Positions 1 through 5,881 of a DNA stretch of 5,881 nucleotides are shown here, in pieces. The first letter of the stretch is position 1. Each line of letters begins with the position of its first letter. The translations under genes and the position numbers were made by a program. The stretch covers positions 1 through 5,881 of the forward strand of contig JBIKLI010000280.1 in assembly GCA_044359885.1 (NCBI GenBank), in the 5' to 3' direction. This DNA is from CAIOSQ01 sp044359885. Lineage in GTDB: Bacteria; Pseudomonadota; Alphaproteobacteria; CACIAM-22H2. Below the pieces are notes generated by a model, which was not told where the DNA came from, made no database searches, and was given only the letters and a program-made list of their open reading frames with translations.

Positions 1-50
1 GCGTGCGACGCCGAACGGGCTTGTTGCGAAGCGAGGCCGTTCGTGTACGC
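1..50 (+). repeat. Imperfect inverted repeat / stem-loop with GCGA tetraloop
   Basis: A perfect 7-base inverted repeat (CGAACGG at 12-18, CCGTTCG at 37-43) encloses a G19/G36 mismatch. Inside that is a second stem pairing 20-25 with 30-35 (two G-U wobbles), capped by GCGA at 26-29, which fits the GNRA tetraloop consensus. Outside it, 1-7 can pair with 44-50 (two G-U wobbles) if 8-11 bulge out. No T-run follows, so it is not a typical intrinsic terminator. It could be an RNA leader structure, a REP-like palindrome, or the 3' hairpin of an upstream gene. It may continue left of the window. The base pairing is seen directly; its function is not. Confidence 0.5.
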
Positions 51-99
51 TCCCATCGATGATAGTCATGTCTACGAACCCGTTCAACAGCGACAGCGC

Positions 100-1257
100 A
101 TGACCCTCGCCCCGCTCGCGCCGTCCCATCACCGGGCGATCCAGGACGATCTGCGTACGGCGCTGATCGCCCGGGGCTTCGACGGTTTCCTCGCCGTCGA
201 CACCTATGACGTCGTGCATCTCTGCGGCTTCTTCCATTCGCCCAACGAGCGGCCCGTCGGGCTCTACGTCCCGGTCGACGGCGCGCCGGTGCTGTTCGTG
301 CCCCTGCTGGAGAAGGAGAACGCCGAGACGTGCTGGGTCGGCGACCAGCGCATCTACGACGAATATCCGGGCGAAGAGGATCCGATCCTCTGGATGATCC
401 GCGAGACCGGCGCCCGCCGCCTCGCGATCGACACGATCCCGGTGCGGCTGCTGGAAGCGGCGCGCGCCCAGGTCGACTCGCTGGCGATCTCGGATCTCGC
501 GGCCCAGTCGCGCTGGTGCAAGCGGCCCGAGGAACTGGCATTCGTGCGCGCCGCCGCCGCCTATGCCGATCTCTGCCTCGAGGCGATCCATGACGGGGCT
601 GCCGGCATCATCCGTGCCGGCGGCACGGAGCTGGACATCCTGCGCCACGGCGTCGGCGTCGCGCAGGCGGCGCTGCTGCGCGATCACGGCGTCACGCTCG
701 GCGCGACCAAGCTCGCGATCACCGCGTCGGTCCATTCCGGGCCCCGCGCGGCGCTGCCGCACGGCAAGACCGGCGCGCGCCAGCCGCGGCCCGGCGACAC
801 GCTGATCGCGGGGATCGGCTGCGCGCTGGGCGGCTACCATGCCGAGAGCGGCGCCACCTGGACGATCGGTGCGCCCGATGCGGCGCAGCGCGCCTGCCTT
901 GCCGCGGCGGATGCGGCGCGGGACGCCGCGATCGCCGCCGCCGTGCCGGGTGCCAGCTGCGCGGCCGTCGACGCCCGCGCGCGGGCGGCGATCGCCGACG
1001 CCGGGTTCGGACAGCATCTGCGCCACCGGATCGGCCACGGGATGGGGCTGCAGGGTCACGAGCCGCCCTGGCTGGCGCCGGGCGACCGGACGCGGATCGC
1101 GCCGGGGATGGTGTTCTCGAACGAGCCGGGCATCTACCGTCCCGGCGTCGACGGGTATCGCACCATCGAGACCATGATCGCGACGGCGCAGGGCGTCGAC
1201 GTACCCAGCCGTTTCCAGACGCGGCGCCCGGCCGCGGAGCGCGTGATCGAACCGTGA
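100..1257 (+). CDS. M24-family (creatinase/Xaa-Pro aminopeptidase fold) hydrolase with atypical metal site
   Basis: This is a 385-residue two-domain M24 protein: a creatinase-type N-terminal domain (about residues 10-130), a linker, and a pita-bread catalytic domain (about 145-385). The family hydrolyses Xaa-Pro peptide bonds or small C-N substrates such as creatine or ectoine. Visible family motifs are ALPH (substrate His221), GGYHAES (245-251), GHGMGL (312-317, His313) and SNEPGIY (340-346, Glu342). Aligned with E. coli aminopeptidase P, His and one Glu metal ligand are kept. The first Asp is Gly238 (codon 811-813), the second is Glu249 (844-846), and the last Glu falls on Ile356 (1165-1167), with Glu357 next to it. 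Catalysis may therefore differ from a normal metallopeptidase. No signal peptide is seen, so it is probably cytoplasmic. The start is uncertain: GTG at 43 has a GAGG (33-36) and would add 19 residues, but only about half of codons 43-99 end in G/C, against nearly all downstream. ATG 100 is therefore preferred although it lacks a clear ribosome binding site. The stop overlaps the next gene. Confidence 0.85.
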   Translation: MTLAPLAPSHHRAIQDDLRTALIARGFDGFLAVDTYDVVHLCGFFHSPNERPVGLYVPVDGAPVLFVPLLEKENAETCWVGDQRIYDEYPGEEDPILWMIRETGARRLAIDTIPVRLLEAARAQVDSLAISDLAAQSRWCKRPEELAFVRAAAAYADLCLEAIHDGAAGIIRAGGTELDILRHGVGVAQAALLRDHGVTLGATKLAITASVHSGPRAALPHGKTGARQPRPGDTLIAGIGCALGGYHAESGATWTIGAPDAAQRACLAAADAARDAAIAAAVPGASCAAVDARARAAIADAGFGQHLRHRIGHGMGLQGHEPPWLAPGDRTRIAPGMVFSNEPGIYRPGVDGYRTIETMIATAQGVDVPSRFQTRRPAAERVIEP

Positions 1258-2248
1258 GCCCGCCGTTGCTCGACGTCGAAGAACTCAAGGTCGGCTTCTC
1301 GACCGACGCGGGCATGGTGCGCGCGGTCGACGGCGTGTCGTTCCGGATCGGCACCGGCGAGACGCTGGCGGTCGTGGGCGAGTCGGGATCGGGCAAGTCG
1401 GTGACCAGCCTCGCGATCATGCGCCTGGTGCCGCCGCCCGGCCGGATCGCGGCGGGCAGGCTCGCCTTCGCCGGCCGTGACCTGCTGGGCCTCCCGGAGC
1501 CCGCGATGCGCGCGATCCGCGGCAACGAGATCAGCATGGTCTTCCAGGAGCCGATGACGAGCCTCAATCCGGTGCGCACGATCGGGCACCAGATCGCCGA
1601 GGCGGTCGTCCTGCATCAGCGCAAATCGGCCACCGAGGCCCACAAGGTCGTGCTCGAGATGCTCGAGCGCGTCGGTATCCCCGAGCCCGATCGCCGGGCG
1701 GCCAGCTATCCGCACCAGCTGTCCGGCGGCATGCGCCAGCGTGCGATGATCGCCATGGCGCTGTGCTGCCGGCCGCGGCTGCTGATCGCGGACGAGCCGA
1801 CCACGGCACTCGACGTGACGATCCAGGCCCAGATCCTCGACCTCATGCGCTCGCTGCAGCGCGAGATCGGGATGTCGATCCTGTTCATCACCCACGATCT
1901 GGGCGTGGTCGCCGAGATGGCCGACCGCGTCGTCGTGATGTATGCCGGCCGCGCGGTCGAGGAGGCGGGCGTGCGCGACATCTTCGCCCGCCCCGCGATG
2001 CCGTATACCCAGGGGCTGATCAATTCCATCCCACGGCTGGACCGCGTCGGCCGGACGCGCAAGCGGCTGGAGGCGATTCCCGGCAACGTTCCCAATCCCC
2101 TGCGCCTGGCGCCGGGTTGCGCGTTCCAGCCGCGCTGCCGCCATGCCGCCGATCCCTGCGCGACCGCGATCCCGCCGCTCGAGGATGCGGGCGATGGCCA
2201 CCGCGTGCGCTGCGCGCGCTGGCGCGAGATCGCCGCCGGAGCCGTGGC

Positions 2249-2252
<4 letters not shown>
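1254..2252 (+). CDS. Peptide-type ABC transporter ATP-binding protein, DppD/OppD family
   Basis: This 332-residue protein is one of the two nucleotide-binding subunits that power a type I importer for di/oligopeptides or similar solutes, acting at the inner face of the cytoplasmic membrane. All ATPase motifs are intact: Walker A GESGSGKS (42-49), Q-loop Gln98, signature LSGGM (156-160), Walker B LLIADE (176-181), D-loop ALD (185-187) and switch His214. The C-terminal region is the oligopeptide/dipeptide (oligo_HPY) extension, with YTQGLINSIP (251-260) and four cysteines (289, 295, 302, 320) placed as in family members known to bind a [4Fe-4S] cluster. Length is normal. The GTG start overlaps the upstream stop as GTGA, with no strong ribosome binding site, suggesting translational coupling. 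The signature and C-terminal region point to the D subunit. The substrate is unknown because no binding protein or permease is in the window. Confidence 0.95.
2238..2241 (+). promoter_or_regulatory. Ribosome binding site for the DppF-type ATPase gene
   Basis: GGAG lies 7 bases before the ATG at 2249, inside the end of the preceding gene. It supports this start, which overlaps the upstream stop as ATGA, over internal alternatives. Confidence 0.6.
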
Positions 2253-3226
<974 letters not shown>

Positions 3227-3228
3227 GC

Positions 3229-3243
3229 GCGGCACCCTGCCGC
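3229..3243 (+). repeat. Short intergenic hairpin between the ABC ATPase and M14 genes
   Basis: A perfect 6-base inverted repeat (GCGGCA, loop CCC, TGCCGC) begins three bases after the ATPase stop, in the only real gap of the operon (3227-3269). No T-run follows, so it is not a standard terminator. It could protect the upstream mRNA segment or mark a processing point, giving the M14/SnoaL genes different expression. Short GC hairpins also arise by chance at this base composition. Confidence 0.3.
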
Positions 3244-3256
3244 CGCACCGGAAGCC

Positions 3257-3263
3257 GAGGAAG
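3257..3263 (+). promoter_or_regulatory. Ribosome binding site for the M14 carboxypeptidase gene
   Basis: GAGGAAG, six bases before the ATG at 3270, is the best ribosome binding site in the window and fixes this start. It fits the fact that this gene, unlike its neighbours, does not overlap the gene before it. Confidence 0.7.
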
Positions 3264-3269
3264 ATTGAC

Positions 3270-4946
3270 ATGACCGTCCCCGACATCGCCTTCGACGCCT
3301 ATTACGACTACGAGACCATGACCCGCCATCTCAAGGCGCTGGCGGCCTCGTCCCCGAAGCTGGCGACGCTGTCGTCCAAGGCGAAGTCCTTCCAGGGCCG
3401 CGACGTCTGGATGATGGAGATCACCAATTCCGAGACCGGCCCGGCGTCGTCGAAGCCCGGCTACTATCTCGACGCCCAGATCCACGCCGAGGAGCATGCC
3501 GGCAGCGCCACGGCGCTCTATGCGATCTGGTATCTGCTGTCCAACTACGGCAAGGACGAGGAGGTCACGCGCCTGGTCGACCGGCAGGCCATCTATGTCT
3601 GGCCGCGGATCAACCCGGACGGGGCGGAGATCGCCCTGAAGCCGCCCTATTTCCTGTGGTGCGGCAATGGCCGCTTCCAGCCCGGCCTCGAGCGGATCGA
3701 GGGCCTGATCCAGGAGGACGTCGACGGCGACGGGTTCATCACCAGCATGCGCGTGCCCGATCCCAAGGGCGAATGGAAGAAGAGCGCGCGGGATCCCCGG
3801 CTGATGGTGCAGCGCGAACCGGGCGAGGAGGGCGGCGAGTACTACCGCCTCTATCCGGAGGGGCGGATCCGCAACTACGACGGCCTGCATGTCAGGATCG
3901 AGCGCCCGTTCGACGGCAACATGAACCGCAACTTCCCGGTCAACTGGTCGCCGCGCGAATATGGTGCCGGCGAGCATCCGCTGTCCGAGCCCGAGGCGAT
4001 GGCGATGGGGCGGTTCATCCTCGACCATCCGAACATCGCGGGCGTATGCGCCTACCACACGCATGGCGGCATCATCCTGCGGCCCAGCATGACCAAGCCC
4101 GATGCGGCCATGGGCGCGCGCGACCTGGCCCTCTACAAGGATCTGGGCGCGGTCGCCACGCGGCTGACCGGCTATCCGACGATCAGCACCTACGAGGATT
4201 TCACGCCCGACAAGACCAAGCCGCGCTACGGCAGCCTCAAGGACTGGACCTACGAGGAGATGGGGATCGTCAGCTTCTCGCCCGAGCTGTGGGATCTCGA
4301 GACCGAGGCCGGGGTCCAGAAGGTCGCCTACTACAACCTGCGGCCGCGCACCGAGGAGATCCAGGCCAAGGTCTTCGAATGGGTCCTCGCCAATGTCGGC
4401 GACATGGGCTGGCGCGACTGGAAGAAGGTCGACCATCCCGAACTCGGTCCGGTCGAGGTCGGCGGCATGGTCTATACCTGGACCTATCGCAACCCACCGC
4501 CGGGCATGCTGAAGGCGCTCTGCCACAAGGCGGCGATGTTCAATCTGCGCCACGCCGCGGCGGCGCCCTGGGTGCGGATCGACGGCGCCACGGCCGAGCA
4601 TCTGGGGGCCGATCTCTGGCGCGTGCGTGCGGTGGTCTCGAACCACGGCTATCTGCCGACCAACCTGTCCGACGTCGCGATCCGCAACGAGGTGGCGAAG
4701 ACCGTCAAGCTGACGATCGCGCCGGGCCCGGGCGCCGAAGTGATCATGAACCCGGCGACGGTCGATCTCGGCCATCTGGCTGGCCGCAACGAGCGCAAAT
4801 ACGCCTGGTCGCCCTGGGGCGAGCAATGGTCGCCCGTCACCAAGGCCGGCGAGTGGCTGGTGCGCGGACCGCGCGGGGCCGGGATCACGCTGACCGCGGC
4901 CTCGGAAAAGGGCGGCACGCACGCGCTCCGCGTGACGCTGTCCTGA
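3270..4946 (+). CDS. M14-family zinc carboxypeptidase-like metallopeptidase
   Basis: This 558-residue protein has a catalytic domain (about 10-375) and a beta-rich C-terminal region (about 390-558) of unassigned fold. The family removes C-terminal residues from peptides using one zinc. Zinc ligands are His72 and Glu75 (IHAEEH, the HxxE motif) and His263 (YHTHGG). Substrate-site motifs are NPDG (115-118) and NRN (219-221). The catalytic Glu is Glu339 in FSPELWD, matching carboxypeptidase A Glu270. Lys324, in YGSLKDW, sits 15 residues before it, at the specificity position 255 of carboxypeptidase A, which predicts an acidic C-terminal residue. Arg71 of carboxypeptidase A corresponds to Glu74. 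An insert of about 70 residues between NPDG and NRN carries DVDGDGFI (150-157), resembling the first part of an EF-hand calcium loop but with Arg161 at the usual last ligand. The N-terminus (MTVPDIAFDAYYDYETM) has no signal peptide, so the enzyme is probably cytoplasmic and acts on imported material. It shares one base with the next gene. Confidence 0.9.
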   Translation: MTVPDIAFDAYYDYETMTRHLKALAASSPKLATLSSKAKSFQGRDVWMMEITNSETGPASSKPGYYLDAQIHAEEHAGSATALYAIWYLLSNYGKDEEVTRLVDRQAIYVWPRINPDGAEIALKPPYFLWCGNGRFQPGLERIEGLIQEDVDGDGFITSMRVPDPKGEWKKSARDPRLMVQREPGEEGGEYYRLYPEGRIRNYDGLHVRIERPFDGNMNRNFPVNWSPREYGAGEHPLSEPEAMAMGRFILDHPNIAGVCAYHTHGGIILRPSMTKPDAAMGARDLALYKDLGAVATRLTGYPTISTYEDFTPDKTKPRYGSLKDWTYEEMGIVSFSPELWDLETEAGVQKVAYYNLRPRTEEIQAKVFEWVLANVGDMGWRDWKKVDHPELGPVEVGGMVYTWTYRNPPPGMLKALCHKAAMFNLRHAAAAPWVRIDGATAEHLGADLWRVRAVVSNHGYLPTNLSDVAIRNEVAKTVKLTIAPGPGAEVIMNPATVDLGHLAGRNERKYAWSPWGEQWSPVTKAGEWLVRGPRGAGITLTAASEKGGTHALRVTLS

Positions 4947-5881
4947 TGTCGTCGGCGGCCGCGGGCGCCGGCGGCTTCCAGGCCGCCAAGGCGGTGGTCC
5001 TCGCCTATTTCGCGGCGATGGAGGCGGCGGCGCCCGAGGCCGCGGCGGATGTCCTGCGCGCCCATGCGGGCGAGGCCTATTCCTGGCGAGGCGTGCATCC
5101 GTTCCGCGCGCAGCAGGGCGCGCAGGCCGCCGCGGACGCATTCTGGACGCCCCTCAAGCGCGCGTTCCACCGGCTGCAGCGCCGGCAGGACATCTTCATC
5201 GCCGGCGTCAGCGAGATCGGGGGCGGCGTCTGGGTGACGAGCATGGGCCATTTCATGGGCCTGTTCGACGCCGACTGGCTGGGCATCCCGCGCACGCGCA
5301 GGATCGCGACCCTGCGCTATGCCGAATTCTCCCGCGTCGCGGACGGGAAGATCGTCGAGACCGGCCTGTTCGTCGACCTTCTGGGGCTGATGGTGCAGGC
5401 CGGCGTCTATCCGCTGCCGCCGTCGACGGGCGTCTTCTTCAACTATCCCGGTCCGCGCACCCATGACGGGCTGCTCTACGCCGATGCGCCGCCCGCGGCG
5501 GGGGCGGCGACCCTGGCGCTGGTGAACCGGATGGTGCAGGACCTGACCGACCTCAACGACAGCGGTTCGATGGGCTGTCCGCCCGAGGTGCTGGCGCGGA
5601 CATGGTCGCCGGACATGATCTGGTACGGACCAGCCGGGATCGGCGCGACATACACGATCGAGCGCTACCAGGAGCAGCACCAGCTGCCCTTCCGCGGCAG
5701 CCTGGGCGACAAGAAGTTCCACGGCCATGTCTGCCGCTTCGCCGAGGGGGACTATGCCTGCTTCTTCGGCTGGCCCAATCTCAGCAACACGCCGCTCGGC
5801 GGCTGGCTCGGCCTTCCGGGCGGCCGGATCAACGCCGAGATGCAGGTCGTCGACATCTATCGGCGGGAAGGCGACAGGCTG
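4946..5881 (+). CDS. Tandem SnoaL/NTF2-like domain protein, partial (3' end beyond window)
   Basis: An open frame of 312 codons runs from ATG 4946 to the right edge without a stop. The start overlaps the M14 stop (TGATG) with no clear ribosome binding site, suggesting coupling by re-initiation. It looks like two SnoaL/NTF2-like alpha+beta-barrel domains, about 12-157 and 187 to beyond 312. The strongest sign is an ungapped internal match between residues 110-136 (with WLGIP, ending ADGKI) and 286-312 (with WLGLP, ending EGDRL), with Trp, Leu, Gly, Pro, Arg, Ala and Arg identical. Domain 1 continues into VETGLFVDLLGLMVQAG (137-153), typical of the SnoaL end with a conserved Asp (144). By comparison domain 2 lacks its last 20-40 residues, so the protein is probably about 335-355 residues long. 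SnoaL-like proteins include polyketide cyclases, isomerases, hydrolases and dehydratases, as well as non-enzymes, so function is unassigned. No signal peptide is seen. Confidence 0.8.
   Translation, partial: MSSAAAGAGGFQAAKAVVLAYFAAMEAAAPEAAADVLRAHAGEAYSWRGVHPFRAQQGAQAAADAFWTPLKRAFHRLQRRQDIFIAGVSEIGGGVWVTSMGHFMGLFDADWLGIPRTRRIATLRYAEFSRVADGKIVETGLFVDLLGLMVQAGVYPLPPSTGVFFNYPGPRTHDGLLYADAPPAAGAATLALVNRMVQDLTDLNDSGSMGCPPEVLARTWSPDMIWYGPAGIGATYTIERYQEQHQLPFRGSLGDKKFHGHVCRFAEGDYACFFGWPNLSNTPLGGWLGLPGGRINAEMQVVDIYRREGDRL

Noticed and set aside
21..66. Possible sigma-70-like promoter (TTGTTG at 21 with TACGCT at 46, or GATAGT at 61)
   Set aside because: The first pair has a 19-base spacer and a poor -10; the second has no acceptable -35. 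Neither is better than chance.
76..85. Small dyad GAAC-CC-GTTC ahead of ATG 100, echoing the CGAAC/GTTCG arms of the upstream hairpin
   Set aside because: Only four bases per arm, no regulator gene nearby and no second clear copy; too weak to call an operator.
43..99. GTG 43 as the start of the M24 gene (19 extra residues)
   Set aside because: A GAGG lies at 33-36, but codons 43-99 have many A/T third bases unlike the rest of the gene, the GAGG and GTG fall inside a stem-loop, and the extra residues show no family motif. Kept as an alternative start.

Overview
The window is a GC-rich segment (roughly 70% G+C by eye, with third codon positions almost all G or C) that is coding on the + strand nearly end to end. 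Codon bias, short spacings and gene content suggest a free-living alphaproteobacterium, possibly of the Rhodospirillales/Acetobacteraceae type. That placement is inference; no phylogenetic marker is present.

Layout. Positions 1-99 look like a leader or intergenic stretch and hold a long imperfect stem-loop (1-50, GCGA tetraloop). Five same-strand genes follow: (1) an M24 'pita-bread' family hydrolase, annotated in such contexts as Xaa-Pro aminopeptidase (100-1257); (2) a DppD/OppD-type ABC ATPase (1254-2252); (3) a DppF/OppF-type ABC ATPase (2249-3226); (4) an M14 zinc carboxypeptidase-like protein (3270-4946); (5) a protein with two SnoaL/NTF2-like domains, cut by the right edge (4946-5881). 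Genes 1/2 and 2/3 overlap by 4 bases and genes 4/5 by 1 base (TGATG). Only genes 3/4 are separated, by 43 bases holding a small hairpin and a good ribosome binding site. No transcription terminator is seen, so this reads as one operon.

How the genes may work together. Two peptide-type ABC ATPases sit with two hydrolases of peptidase folds, neither of which shows a signal peptide. The simplest reading is a module that imports a peptide or peptide-like amide and dismantles it in the cytoplasm. The solute-binding protein and the two permeases the ATPases need are not in the window; they probably lie upstream or elsewhere. Two details make the module less ordinary. The M24 protein has lost two or three of the five metal ligands, a pattern resembling creatinase more than a true metallo-aminopeptidase. 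The M14 protein has Lys at the position that sets C-terminal specificity in carboxypeptidase A, predicting an acidic C-terminal residue. With the duplicated SnoaL-like protein, this may be a catabolic pathway for one specific small amide or modified peptide rather than general peptide nutrition. The substrate cannot be named from the sequence.
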